From Arbacia lixula (Eukaryota; Echinodermata; Echinoidea; Arbacioida; Arbaciidae): a DNA stretch of 64,000 nt. The stretch is from the NCBI GenBank assembly GCA_963669155.1, contig OZ022594.1, positions 5,197,795 to 5,261,794 of the forward strand, read 5' to 3'. Shown here piece by piece: positions 11,622 to 24,479 of the stretch. The position numbers and the translations under genes are program-made. Under the pieces are notes generated by a model. It was not told where the DNA came from, did no database searches, and was given only the letters and a program-made list of their open reading frames with translations. Each line of letters starts with the position of its first letter. Positions within the stretch are counted from its first letter, which is position 1.

Positions 11622-12229
11622 AGACAGGGTGTCCCTTTAGCAGGTCAAAAAAAAAGAAGAAATTTTGTAAAAAACACAGAAAAATGGAAAGAGATACTGG
11701 ATTAGAACTTTACTCACAATAATAGAAAGTTCTGGAAACTGACTTTAAGAAAAATTAAAGACAGGGTGTCCGTTTTGCAGGTCCAAAAAAAATGAAATTT
11801 TGTAAAAACCACAGAAAAATGGAAGAAGATACTGGATTAGAACCTTACTCACAATAATAGAAAGTTCTGGAAACTTGACTTCAAGAAAAATTAATTAGAT
11901 TTTGAGGGTTTTGGGGGGCTGGTTGTCCGCAACCTGTAGCCTAGAGACTGGAGACCACTGTGCGCTATGGTCCGCACCTACCCCCTTTCTGGTGCATGCG
12001 TTCAATGGGAGCAATGCTCACACCAAGCGCTGAGGAGGGATGATATAATTGTGAATGTAGACTATGCTCGCCGTGGTTCAAACGTAAACAAGGATATTAG
12101 GTTATTTTTTTTACTTTTCCTGAAAATGTTTGTGAAGCTATGACTGTGAGATATCATACTTGTTATTGTTAGGGTATACTGCTGATTCTTGCGGAGTTTC
12201 TTGACTTTTGCAAATCGGACACCATGTCT
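11622..12229. mobile_element. TTAA-flanked MITE family D with inner duplication
   Basis: TTAA sits on both sides (11618-11621 and 12230-12233). The ends are AGACAGGGTGTCC and GGACACCATGTCT. Near the left end a segment of about 136 bp is tandemly duplicated (about 11622-11757 and 11758-11892), so the terminal repeat itself is present twice. The rest is AT-rich and non-coding. Confidence 0.75.
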
Positions 12230-12459
12230 TTAATAAATGATTTGAACGAATGTCATAAATTTATGTAAATTTTACTTTTAGCTTTGATATCTTCATTTCC
12301 AGTGTATATGTACATGTAAGTGTACTATCCTGTTACATGTAGCCAATTTCTGTATTTTTAGCTCAATTCATTTCCTATTGTGATTCACGTGACCACATGG
12401 AATACAGAACATGTACTGAACGGGTTGAATGCTACATGTGATGAAAATTAACTTTGCAT

Positions 12460-12960
12460 GGCTACCTTTTTATCCATTTTTGCTAACGTAGCTCTCTGCA
12501 AAACATGTCTATTGATGAAGATGTCTTAATGGGTAATTTTACCTTCAGCTTCTACAAATATCCCTTTTCCTTCTCATTTTGTCATATATTTCATTTGAAA
12601 GCATTACATGGTATTTTCAGCTTTATTCATTGCCCATAGTCATTCACATGGTCACCTTTTTATACCTTTTTATTCATTATCTGCGAACATGTCTCTCTTC
12701 AAAGCATTCCAATTAATGAAGATGTATCCTAATGGGTAATTTTTATAAATAGCCCTCTCTCATATTTGATTTGAAAGCATTGTAATATTTTCAGCTTTAT
12801 TCCTGTTGCCTGCACAGTCATTCACATGGTCAAATGTCAAACATGTATGGTAGTGTTGAATGCCATCATAAAATCAAGCCTTATATGGAGCCCTTTTTAT
12901 TCATTTTCACAAACACGACTCTCAGCAAAGCATGCCAATTGATGAACACAGGAATAGTCT
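12460..12960. repeat. Three-unit diverged tandem array, about 200-227 bp
   Basis: Units start near 12466, 12667 and 12894 with TTTTTATxCATT. Each continues with AGCTCTC-like and ATTGATGAAGATG-like segments and TTCAGCTTTATTC. Confidence 0.65.
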
Positions 12961-13224
12961 AAAGTAGATGTGGACGTATTACACGGAGTTGTTTTTCAAT
13001 CTTGTAGACGTCATTGGAAGTGACGTGCAACCACGACAAGTCATTTGCTGGTAAATACACGTACAACTACTCCAAGTCATTTGCTGTTCGTCCAAGTATA
13101 TGACAGATGCACTGAATTCCTTCAAGATGCAATATCATGAAATGAAAGAAGAAACAGAATGATTTGAGAGTTCAAGATCCAAAATGTTGGATACATTTGC
13201 AATATATTTGCTGGTAAAAACATG

Positions 13225-13450
13225 TACACGACAGCTCAAAGAAATTGGCATAGGAAAAGGGAAAGAGAAGAAAGGAAAGGAGCCGCAGTTTTAAACCGTG
13301 ATAAATTTTGCCAAGTTCATCATGAAACACGTTGCTTTAGCCTAAAAAGCATCATGTTTCATGCTGAACTGGACAGAATATATCGTTGTTTACAACTGCG
13401 GCTCCTTCCCTTTCCCTTTGCCTATGCCAATTGGTTTGAGCTGGAGTGTA
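13225..13450. mobile_element. Palindromic MITE family E copy 1 (226 bp)
   Basis: TACACGACAGCTCAAAG on the left is complementary to the right end, and the arms stay complementary through GGAGCCGCAGTTTTAAAC to a centre near 13340. A second copy of 227 bp lies at 50287. TA at each tip suits a Tc1/mariner-type target, but this is inferred. The 93-codon open frame across it is a consequence of the palindrome. Confidence 0.85.
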
Positions 13451-13829
13451 CATCCAAGAATATCATGATAGCAACACTGCATTCCTTAAATAGCCAATTT
13501 TAGGAAATGAATGAAGAAACTCTATGATTTGAGAGTTCAAAGTACTACACATTAGAATGGTGTAGCAATATTCTTTTAACATGCTCTCACCTGCTGCATA
13601 CATGATGTGTGTAATTGCAACTTCATGCTGCAAAAACATGACATATTTGGATGCACCTGCATAGACAGATTTTAACTACCTTGAAACACAATTCAGTGTC
13701 TGGTTTAGTGAATTTGTACTCACATCTATGGGTCGAAGTGCATGCTATTTGCTGGAGTTAGATTAATTTTCAGTGGTATCATTGGGAACATTTGTGAATC
13801 TTTGTCTTTATTGTCATGAAAAGGAAATG

Positions 13830-14340
13830 GAATCGGGTGATAATGGAGCTATGGCAAGGCTGCATACGGATTTATTTTCTGTGTAATTGGCTTCATTTAT
13901 AGATCTTTGTGTTAATGTCATGGATGAGAAATAAAAAGGCTGTTGAGGATGTTATAACAGCAAGGCATGTCATTGTTTTAAAAAATGATTAAAGCTTAAG
14001 GTAGTGCCTCCTAATAATCTATTAGCAAGTATTATACAACAGGCAGTGGAGGACCATTGCCAACAATGTTTTCGACCGTGGTCGACCATGATGATGATGA
14101 TGATGATACAACAGACTGCATACAGATTTATTTTCTGTGCAATTGGCTTCATTCTGTGTGTTAATCTGTGTGTTAGTTGGCTTCATTCTGTGTGTTAATG
14201 TCATGGAAAAGATAATAAAAAGGCTGTTGATATTGTTATAGTGCTCAGCAAGGCTGTGCGTACTAATAATCTATTAGTAAGGAAAGCTGCATTCAGATTC
14301 AATTTCTGTGCAATTGGCTTCATTTGTTATTCAGTGTTTG
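13830..14340. repeat. Diverged tandem repeats, about 170-260 bp
   Basis: The word GATTTATTTTCTGTG followed by AATTGGCTTCATT occurs near 13868 and 14125, with a variant near 14300. Each is associated with TGTTAATGTCATGGA and AAAAAGGCTGTTGA. Confidence 0.6.
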
Positions 14341-14507
14341 TATGGTGTACCCCACACTCGCCAGACTTGCGTACGGTAATGCTGCGCTGTACGTACTCAC
14401 GCAGTACTTCTTGCCAGCTCACTGCATCATTTATTCCATTGATTTACCTTGTGTCATGGCCAGGGTTGCATGAGTGATTCCAAGCTGTGTTCATATGATT
14501 CAGCGAG

Positions 14508-14530
14508 CCCCCCCCCCCCCCCCCCCCCCC
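14508..14530. repeat. Poly-C run of 23
   Basis: Twenty-three consecutive C could form a G-quadruplex on the minus strand and an i-motif on the plus strand. The length in an assembly may be unreliable. Confidence 0.95.
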
Positions 14531-15569
14531 ATCCTACATCTCACACATGGAATTCACTATCTCGTTTCACGGCCTGAACTTTGTATGATTCTCTGCGTAG
14601 TATGACGTGTACAGTGTACTTGTATTGTGGGATGTCACTATCTGGGAGCTACGCAAATGCTACTCTTGCTCAGAAGTAAAAGTGAAGGTTGTACTCTCGG
14701 AGCTTTTGTCAGCACGTGATTGTTCAGAGTAAGGTTTCTCGTCTAATAGAGATAAGTATTTAAGCAGGATGTTCAACAATCATGTTTAGAATTTCACCAG
14801 AGAACTCATAAAATATGAAAATATATGTAGCTCCTTTCCATATCACATTTCTTTGTAATGTAAATGAAAAGGATTCATTTTTGGAGAACGAAAGAGGGAA
14901 TTCTGTCAAACATAGTATGTAAGCAGAAGATAGAAAAAAGGCTGATAATCAAACTAATATGCCATTTTTATACATGAAAGTTAAAAACTGGTTGTTTGAA
15001 TACTCCTTTCACAAAATCATCTTCGATTTCATTCGTTCATCCATAAAAAAATATCTTATCATCCAGTGCAGTGCATACATGTAGCTAGTACTCTAGAAAA
15101 AAGGACCATTAATTCCACTGGAATATATTCAATTACGTTTTTTCACATGTATGCATAGGTTTTTAAGCAATTTCCATCACCTGCTTGGAGTAGTGCGTTA
15201 AAGAGAGAAACAGGAAGTAAACATATTTGGTCTGTTTGACCGGATGAAGATTCTAAAATGAACTATCCACATGATTACGTGTGACTGGAAGAAGACATTT
15301 TTAGAGTGAAAGTGAAGGAGAGGAAGCAAAAGCTAGATCGGAAGTAATTGTAAAAGTTCAGTCTGTTGTCCAGTTCAAAATACCTCAACACTTCGTTCCT
15401 TATTCATCCTCCCCTGTCCATTGATTTACCTTGTGTGATGGACAGCAATCTGTAACAGGAGATTAAATCTGACAGACCAGAAGGAACTGTACATTTGTAC
15501 AAGTTAAGTCAATTATCCAGTGCATAATACCTCAAGAGTTCCTTCCCCTCCCCCATTCATTGATTTACC
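14531..15569. other. Unique AT-rich sequence
   Basis: No exon, RNA gene or clear repeat was visible. Near 15400 and 15545 a short phrase (CATTGATTTACCTTGTG-like), also present at 14435, recurs. Confidence 0.4.
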
Positions 15570-15573
15570 TTAA

Positions 15574-17318
15574 AGTGCATATACTGTACAGGGCTCTACA
15601 AAAATTTTTTTTACCACTTGCCCTTTCGGGCAAGTGGTAAAAATATTTGCTTGCCCTGGAGGAAAAACTGCTTACCCGTTTTTTTCTTATTATAACCTTT
15701 GTTTTTCATTAATTCTTCTGCAGAACGGCATACCTTATCCTGCCGAATTGTAACATACTTTACAGGACAACTGAACTTAACAATAGGTATTTACACAGAG
15801 TTTGACAAGTTACTAGTGTTTGTTTTTAATCATCTGAGTCCATCATGTTTAGCACTGACTCTCCTAACTATCTTGCTTTCACTCGAAATGAAGCACACAT
15901 ACGCCTGACCTCCCTTAATTTAATAATTGGGCATGTTGGGAGCAGACTCTGCTCACAACATGTAGGCAGGTATAGGACACTTTCACAAGACTAGAGGCAT
16001 TTAAAAAACACATATTGATAACACTGACTACACCACATTGCATTGTAATTTGTAGGTGGCAAAGCTTGTCATAACACATGTAACTCATAAGCACGCTGAC
16101 AGGATTATAAACAGTCACATTTCAAAAGTAAAATGTCTAACCCTAGACAATTTCTTTGCTGTTGAATTTGTCCAAAAAGTGATTTCTAGGTCTGCATTAA
16201 CGTCCGTTTAGACACTATAGCCATGGGACGGCTAGGCGGCTAGCTACCTGTGACTAGCCGCATAGCCGTAGGCTGTCGTGGATACACTTAGTTATGAACT
16301 AGCGGCATGATCTCCCAGTTTCGAGCTTGTCAATACAGAAAACCTTAGAGTAATCAGCCCGATATTTCTGGGTAGGGTTCTTGGTACATGTAGATGTGCT
16401 AATGTTGCCGTTTCAAGTGTACTGGTAGCGATCAAAATCGTGGGCAAATCAATTAAATCATTGCTGCTCCACGGCAGGTATATGTGCTGAACTCATACAA
16501 CAATACACGTTTTCACGTTACAGTCCCATATGTAGTAATCCACGTAAATACGGTATGTGGGTGCGAGACACACAAATAAAGACAGCTGTTACGAAAAATT
16601 TCACATCGCGCATGCGCGCATTCACGATCGCAAGCCAGTGCTCTGATAATGCGGGTATCGCTCATGCGCAGAATTTATTTTTCAGTTGAAGATGGCAGTG
16701 TCCACGGAACGGAGTTTCAGACGAATTTTCATGACAAAATCTCAGTGATCTCACTCCAATTTCGGCTGTGTTTGCCTGGTTTGACATGATACGAGACACA
16801 TTCACATTAATTTTCTCGCAAATGCGTAAGAACAATGTTATTTTCATATTTTTTGGTGAAAATTAACCACTTGCCCGGACGGGCAAGTGTCTTTGAGAAA
16901 TGCTTGCCCGGGCGTCATTTTCACTTGCCCCGGGCAATCGGGCAAGTGGGTTTGTAGAGCCCTGCTGTACTGGGAAGGCAAAAAACCCTTCAAAATGTAA
17001 TTGTTAACAATCTTCTTGCCAATGGTCTTAAATTCATGTATTACCCATTTTAGAAGCTTGCTGAAAGCTATTTGCCCTCAAATGATCCATATTTGGAGAG
17101 ATAAGTGATTTAATCACAGATCCTCCAAATGTTCGGCCGAACAATTTGAGGATTTGTGATTTAATCACTAATTATTCCAAATGTGGACCATATGAGGGCA
17201 AATAACTTTTAGCAAGGCTCTAAAATGGACAATACATGAATTTAAGAACATTGTCAAGAAGATTGCTACCAATTACATTCTGAATGTTTTTTTGCCTTCC
17301 CAGTACAGGATATGCACT
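15574..17318. mobile_element. TTAA MITE family B copy 2, interrupted
   Basis: TTAA flanks at 15570-15573 and 17319-17322. The left tip (AGTGCATATACTGTA) and the body resuming at 16965 match the intact copy at 3813. A 1376-bp foreign element sits between. Removing it with one 5-bp duplication leaves 364 bp, the same length as the intact copy. Confidence 0.9.
15589..16964. mobile_element. Nested element with CAGGGCTCTACAAA ends, 1376 bp
   Basis: The terminal inverted repeats CAGGGCTCTACAAA and TTTGTAGAGCCCTG are followed inward by complementary blocks with GGGCAAGTGG and CCACTTGCCC. The target duplication CTGTA is at 15584-15588 and 16965-16969. The CAGGG tip resembles hAT-type elements, but a 5-bp duplication is shorter than their usual 8 bp, so the class is open. 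Short open frames inside show no transposase motif, so it is non-autonomous. Confidence 0.85.
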
Positions 17319-17579
17319 TTAAGCCATGGACAGCAGATGTGGAGCTACTATGATTGAGTAGTGTATGGAGAGCACACATTTGTGAATGAGATTTACATCT
17401 GATGGACCAGAAGCACTTGTACATATCAGTAATTTGTCCAGTGCATTAATACTTCAGACTACCCTCCCTCCTCCCTCCCACCCATCGTTCCCTCAAGGTC
17501 AAGGTCAAATGAACAGGTGATGGGGCAAACATGTTTGAACTCCACTCCAAGTCAATTCCAAGCACTCCATTGGCCCCGT

Positions 17580-18690
17580 TCATATACCATTATACCGCAA
17601 TATTCCCGGTGCAATTTTCTCCTGACCATCTGAAACACAGTTCATATTCCATGATACCACAATATTCCCGGTGCAATTTTCTCCTGACCATCTGAAACAC
17701 AGTTCATATTCCATGATACGGCAATATTCCTGGTGCACACCGGTAAGCAATTTTCTCCTGACCTTCTGAAACACAGTTCATATTCCACGATACCGCAATA
17801 TATCCGGTGCAATTTTCTCCTGACCATCTGAAACACAGTTCATATACCATGATACCACAATATTACAGGTGCACACCGGTAAGCAATTTTCTCCTGACCA
17901 TCTAAAACACAGTTCATATTCCATGATACCGCAATATTATCGGTGCACACCGGTAAGCAATTTTCTCCTGACCATCTGGAACACAGTTCATATTCATGAT
18001 ACCGCAATATCACCGGTGCACACCGGTAAGCAATTTTCTCCTGACCATCTGAAACACAGTTCATATTCCATGATACCGCTATATTCCCGGTGCAATTTTC
18101 TCCTGACCATCTGAAACACAGTTCATATTCCATGATACGGCAATATTCCTGGTGCACACCGGTAAGCAATTTTCTCCTGACCTTCTGAAACACAGTTCAT
18201 ATTCCACGATACCGCAATATATCCGGTGCAATTTTCTCCTGACCATCTGAAACACAGTTCATATACCATGATACCACAATATTACAGGTGCACACCGGTA
18301 AGCAATTTTCTCCTGACCATCTAAAACACAGTTCATATTCCATGATACCGCAATATTATCGGTGCACACCGGTAAGCAATTTTCTCCTGACCATCTGGAA
18401 CACAGTTCATATTCATGATACCGCAATATCACCGGTGCACACCGGTAAGCAATTTTCTCCTGACCATCTGAAACACAGTTCATATTCAATGATACCGCTA
18501 TATTCCTGGTGCAATTTTCTCCTGACCATCTGTAACACAGTTCATATTCCATGATACCGCAATATTACTGGTGCACAGTGATAAGCAATTTTCTCCTGAC
18601 CATCTGAAACACAGTTCATATGCCATGACACCGCAATGTTGCTGGTGCACACCGCTAAGCAATTTTCTTGCGACCATTGAAACCACAGTT
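17580..18690. repeat. Minisatellite with 419-bp higher-order repeat
   Basis: The basic unit is 62 bp (TTCTCCTGACCATCTGAAAC to GGTGCAATT). A 74-bp variant carries an extra 12 bases, CACCGGTAAGCA. Four long and two short units make a block of 419 bp that repeats with few changes: 17701 matches 18120, and 17641 matches 18060. Unit lengths are not multiples of three, so the long minus-strand open frames are not genes. Confidence 0.92.
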
Positions 18691-19915
18691 CATTGATACG
18701 TGTACAAAAAGTTGTAAGTTTGCTGCAATTTTGTGATATCAGATTAGATGATTACATGAGCAGTGTCGATCTTCATCCAGGAGAGCACACAATGCTAGAG
18801 CAAGGGGGTTTGAGAGAGGGGCTGGGGAGCTGGAGCTAACAGGGCGATTATGACGTATTACGCTAAGAAATTTAAAAAAAGCGTCACACTCCAGAGTGCT
18901 ATCTCAATGCACAAGCTACAACAATTACTGCTTTTTGCGGTTGCAGTTTATGACATTCACTTACGGCAATAATCGCTGTATTTTTCATCGGTTTTGATCC
19001 GCTGAGTAGCCATAGAATACCAGAAAGGAAAGATGGAGCAAATAGAGCATAAAATGAGTTACTCTCCTTCATATACCTGGTATCCAAAGTGCATTGGCAA
19101 AATTGCCACAAATGTTGCGCTCATTTTGCGGATGTATGGACATGTAATGTATGTGGCCGCTGTGAACAGGGTTCATATCCAATGATAACTGCTGGCGTCT
19201 GCCTTCAGAGTAAGCGAGCTGTGAATCGGCACCGGTTGAATAAACTCTTGTCTCCATCAAATTGCAGTGAAATGAGCAATATGTCGGAAGGATTAAAGCT
19301 AGGCGATTAAACTGCGAGCTGCCATGTAAGGGGGTTTTAACTGATGAAGTCTTGGAGCGTCATTGCACTTTATAGCCCTTAAAAAACATCTGTGGCTCCA
19401 CACCGATATGTGAAGAAATTTGAAGTTGGGCGAAGTGAATCTAATGAATATTCCCAATTCTTGAAAAGCACAAAAGCACTTCAGAAAATCATAAGATTAG
19501 CAAGCATAACAAATTGATGAGGTTTCTCTTTCCTCGAAATGCAATGTACATTACGCAGAGTAGAATGTTTCTGTAGCGCTAAGCTTCTAAGTTGATTCTT
19601 GTTTGCTCCTAGCTCTTGCAACATGCAAAAATGACTCTTTATTTGGTAGGCAAACAACAAAAAGTGTGGTAACCCATGAGGGTGAGCGAGTAGTAGTCCA
19701 GTCACATACTGTACATGGCCAATTTTTAAAGTCTATGTGTACAGTGAACCACCGTGTGTTGGTGAATAAAAGTGCAGTCAAAATGAAATTTTCCTTTCTG
19801 CTCCTACATTTCAGGGGAGTACTTATATACCAATTTTCCCTTCCTTCAAATTTACATGGACACAGTTTAATAATTCAGGCCTTCAAAAAGGGAATACTGG
19901 TATACCATCTGTAAT
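18691..19915. other. Unique sequence, possible regulatory DNA
   Basis: No repeats are obvious. 18880-19330 is less AT-rich than average and looks like unique sequence, but no splice-bounded open frame is convincing. Confidence 0.3.
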
Positions 19916-20500
19916 ATGCCCTTTAAACTATGTCTTTGGTTTGATGCAATAAGTTAAAGCAAAGAATTGGTCAGTACATATGTACATGGAATCCACAAGA
20001 AGAAATCTTGAGGACAGCTCTTCAATCATCATATTTTCTTCTACCTGTCATGGAATTTACTTTAACTTGTACACAATTTCTTTCAAGTTTGCAAAAATGG
20101 CATCATGAATATGTCCTTTAAGCAATGCACCTAGTATGATGCATTAAGTAGAAGCAAAGAATTGGTGATTAAACATAAAATTCCACAAGAAGACATTTTG
20201 AAGAAGACATTTTGAGGGGAGTTCTTATACATATTTTCTTCTACCTGCCATGGAATTTGCTGTTACACAACTTCATATTTTAAGTTTGCAAAAATTGAAT
20301 CATTTATATGTCCTTTAAGCATTGCCTTTGGCATAATGTGTGAAGTAAAAGCAAAGAATTGGTCAATATGTTGAAATTTCACAAGAAGAAATTTTGAGGG
20401 GAGTTCTTTAACATATTCTCTTTTATCAACCATGGAATTAGCTGGTACATAACTTCATGTTTTCGGCCTGCAAAAGGTAATACGCACTGCCTTTGACTTC
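19916..20500. repeat. Tandem array, about 197-bp unit, three to four copies
   Basis: Each unit has TCCTTTAAGCA-like, AAAGCAAAGAATTGGT, CACAAGAAGAAAT, ATTTTCTTCTACCTG and CATGGAATT segments. Starts fall near 19917, 20113, 20310 and a partial near 20480. Confidence 0.75.
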
Positions 20501-21215
20501 ATACAATGTCATTGGCATGCCGCATTTGATTAAGTAAAAGCAAAAAAAAATGGATACAAATAACCACATACTGCCATGTTTATAGTGAGCATGGTAGAAA
20601 AAAAAAGTCCATGAATGGTTGAGAGTGAAAAGCCTGCTTCAAAACCCAGATCTCCTGTGGAGTTCAGTCCACCTACGTCCTTCGACAAATGAATTGTGCA
20701 AACAAAGGGGACGGAGATTGCTGCTTCGGCTGCAAACCTTGTCTTGTAAGAAACAGTGTTGGTCTGAAGGAATTGGTTGCAGTACAGTCAAGTGCCTATA
20801 TCACGTTATACATGTACATGGTGGCAAGGTGCACTCCCTGTATAATGTACAGGATGCCTGTTCACAAGTATACAGTGTCTTGCATACCTTAAGATGTCTG
20901 TAAATTGTTATTTTGTATCAAGATTATCATCACGTTGTGGGTTGCTTGGTTCTGGGGTGGTATTCTACCAAAATAAAAAGTAACAAAAAAACGTGTCTTA
21001 GCTATTGAAGTCAGTTGGTATTCTGAAAATGGACTTCAATTATAAACTGTACTCATAGGCCAATCATAGTTACAGATCGTAGCGGATTTAACCCTAGCTT
21101 TTCTCCACTCAGATACGGACCAGCGCAACTCCCGCATAATCTGCTGCATGGACTATAGACGATAGGCTCTGAATAAACTTTAAATTCCTTATAGAGCGTG
21201 ATTAAGCCGCTTCCT

Positions 21216-21250
21216 CTTTGTTACTGCAGTTCCATAACCAACATGCAAAT
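21216..21250 (+). promoter_or_regulatory. SOX-like and POU octamer-like sites
   Basis: CTTTGTT (21216-21222) and ATGCAAAT (21243-21250) lie 20 bp apart in a non-repetitive, moderately GC-rich stretch (about 21060-21330) that also has GATTAA and CTTCC words. These are consensus matches only; there is no evidence of function. Confidence 0.25.
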
Positions 21251-22594
21251 TTTATTTACGTCGTTCAATCAATACGTTACTAATGGTAATCCCAGCTTGT
21301 CTGAGGTTTGTCTGAGTACTGGTGAGTAGCAACAAGTAATAGATTCAGAGTGCATTCCATCCATTGAAACTGAATTGCGAACTACAGATGAATGTAATAA
21401 CGTGTCACCAGGCAGATAGGGGAAAGTTGTGAATACATTACGATAACGGATTATTTTGACATCCTAACTGGACTAGCTAGGATGCTCAAATCCCTCCCCC
21501 CACCCCACATCTAAACATGAGCAAATGGGCTGAGTTTAAACTTAAGTTCGTGGTGTGAATACCGCCTCCTGTGTGAACGGGGCTGGTGTATAGCGGGGCC
21601 TCTGTCTTCCCATGATCCTCCCCCACGTCACGCCGGCCCATTCTCCCCTACCCAGCTTCATGTGGAATTGACTGCACAAATATTGGTAGTAAGATGGGGA
21701 GGGCTACAGTGTGCGAGAGAAGGACGGCGAGAATTGGGCGAATCTCTTGGTCGCGATCACGTTCACCACACTTGTAGAACCTAACGCAGTCATGTAAGAC
21801 ACAGCTACTAGCCTCAACTAACGCAAGTCTCCATGGACAAATATTGACCGGATTGGGCTCGGTTTTGGGAAAGGGAGGTGTTTGAACATGACCGGGGAAC
21901 ATCATAATTTGTGTCTGCCTATGAGAGTTATGAAAGCACAACAAAAAATTATGCTCAGCTTCGGTCAAAATATTTCATATCATTTAGGGTTGTAGGAATA
22001 TTTCATGCCATTTATTTAATGCACAAAGTAGTATTCATAGTTGTTGTAGATCAGTTTTAAATGCAATGTGTCTCCATGGAAAAAAAATAGATTGGTACCA
22101 ATCACACTTACAGTGAATTGAATGAAATAAATGAAATTTGCATTAATTATGATCAGTACATGTTTACAGGAAAACAGGAATTGTTTTAAAATACAGTACT
22201 TTGATGGAGAGTGACTTTCCCTTTCCATAAGGCCCAGACAGTGTGATGAAGCGTAAATTATAATTTCTAGCACAACCCGTTATGCCTCTAAAAAAAAAAA
22301 AAAAAAAGGAATACTGAATGCAAAGGTGTGCCATGTTGAAGCATGTACACATGTATTGTACCATATTGTCTGTGCTTCATAAATCGTTTCAACTCTTCCA
22401 ATTCTATCATTGTGTCACCCAGAGTTGCAATTAATCTGATTTGCAGTCTGATCCCCTTTCTCTGGGTTGTAACGTTACAAATAACGTTACAAATAGCAAT
22501 TTAATTTGTGATCAATCACAAAACACAAGACAACACAAGTTATTCTGCCTAATGAGTTACTTGTAAAACATTTGGGTAGATAACTTCATCTTTC

Positions 22595-23185
22595 ATGTAC
22601 ATGTACAGAATTCCCTCATGTTGTAAGAGATGCATTGTACATTACTTCTGCAATGCCAAACATTCACAGTCCCATGTAAATTACAACACAGTTTATCACC
22701 TATGGAACTGAGTTGGTTAAGACATGGATGAGTTACATTGTGTCTATTCAGCATGTGGAGGAAGAATTCCCCCATGCTGTAATGTTGAGCTACATTGCAC
22801 ATTATTTCTGCCAAACAGTCACAGTCCAGTGTAAATAACAACACAATTGATCACCTATGGGACTGAGTGGGTTAAAACATGGATGAGTTGTTCATCATGT
22901 ATCCGTGTATTTGAGGAGGAAGAATTCCCTCATGTTGTAAGAGATTCAAAGTACAGTGCATTATTTCTGCAGTGCCAAATAGTCACAGTCCTATGTAAAT
23001 TACAAAACAGTTTATCACATATGGGACTGAACGGGTTAAAACATGGATGAGTTATAAGAGATACACTGTACAGTATATCTGTGATTCAAATCAGTTACAG
23101 TCCTATAACAAAATTGATCACCTTTTGGACTGAGTAGGTTAAAACATGGATGAGTTATTCAGCATATCAGAAGGAAGACTTCCCT
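22595..23185. repeat. Tandem array, about 157-bp unit, four copies
   Basis: The phrase GAATTCCCTCATGTTGTAA (or close) recurs at about 22610, 22767, 22922 and 23172. Each copy is linked to TTATCACCTATGGxACTGAG and GTTAAxACATGGATGAGTT. The unit near 23045 lacks its front part. Confidence 0.8.
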
Positions 23186-24479
23186 CATGTTGTAAAAGAT
23201 GCGATGGACAGTATATATATCTGCGGTATCTGGTAGCCAGGTTTCCTTGACTCTCATCCGGGGAAATGCAGGACGCCGTCCGTCCGTGGAGTTTGACAGA
23301 ACCTGTCTTCCTCACGCTATTTGACCCACTTCTCCCCAGCTTTAATGGAGGACGGGAATCGAAGCCAATCAATTACTTGATCCCGACTTCCGGAGACAAA
23401 TGCCGTTGAAACGTTGGAAATTCTGACATTCATCGCCGGGGATAAATGAACATGGGGACATCTCTTGTGACTCAGTGTCTGTTGCGTAGGTGTACTTTTT
23501 CCCCCTTTCGTTCTCCTGTCAGCTATTGCTCCATGCCACAGGCTTATACATTTGTGGTATTGCATGAAAGCTTCGAAATTGGAAGAGGAATTTTTCCTGA
23601 CATTTCGATGGATGGGTCACGAAAGTGCATCGTTCATCAGCTTATATCTGATGAAACATTCATGTGGTCTATTTTTATTTGCAGGATGATGAAAAATGAA
23701 CTATGAATTTGGAAGTCACAGTTGGTGCGGCCGTTGTGAAAACGCATTTTGATTAACATGATTAAGCTGTCCAGGGGTAAAACTTAGAAATCGGTCAATG
23801 TAGTCAGATAATTTATTTCTTTGAGTATATTTCATAAATTTATGTTTCTTTGAAAATCATACAACTCTGAATCAAATAGAAGTACAATGCACATTGTATG
23901 CTGTACTGTAGTTCTGAGTATTCTTAAATGACAAATTACTCAAAAGATAGAACTGCGATTTGTCAAAGAGTCAGTCATATTTGCAAGATACAAAATACTT
24001 GTCTGTTGTACTTGTAATATTTGCTAAGTTCTGGCTTTATTTTGACAAAGATTTGTGCTTGGGTCTTTAATAGGTTACAGGTACATGAATGTTAAGTATT
24101 AGGTCCAGGCTGGAAGTGAGAAATTGTACAAGTGTAAGAGATTAAAACATTAGCCTGTGCCATAAAGTTGATTTTGTTTTCATACCAAATTTACAAGATG
24201 TGAAATGTAACTTTGCTGTAGCTGTGACATTTGCTAAGTAAATGATAAGGGTTTTGATTGAGTCTTAAAGTTTTGGGTAGGTGAAGTGCTTGATCCAGGC
24301 TCGAGGTTAAGAATTGAACAAGTGCAATGAATTATCACCCGAGCATCTGTCATCATACAATTGTTTTGTCTTCACACTGCCATCCCTTGATTGCTGTTCC
24401 ATCCCATGCCTTGTTATCGTTATGCCCTCGCCAAAGATATGTAGAACACTTATAAACATGTACGTAAATCACATTGCTG
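23186..24479. other. Unique sequence; GC-richer at 23210-23450
   Basis: 23210-23450 is richer in GC and CpG than the surroundings and is not repeated in the window, so it may be regulatory. I found no supported exon. 23700-24479 is AT-rich and plain. Confidence 0.3.

Noticed and set aside
15589..16964. Autonomous hAT transposon
   Set aside because: No open frame longer than about 70 codons and no transposase motif; the duplication is 5 bp rather than 8.
17580..18686. Minus-strand repeat protein with MNCVxDGQEKIA units
   Set aside because: Monomers of 62 and 74 bp shift the frame between units, and the same satellite logic explains the openness.
17580..18690. CRISPR-like array
   Set aside because: Repeats are contiguous without unique spacers and the DNA is eukaryotic.
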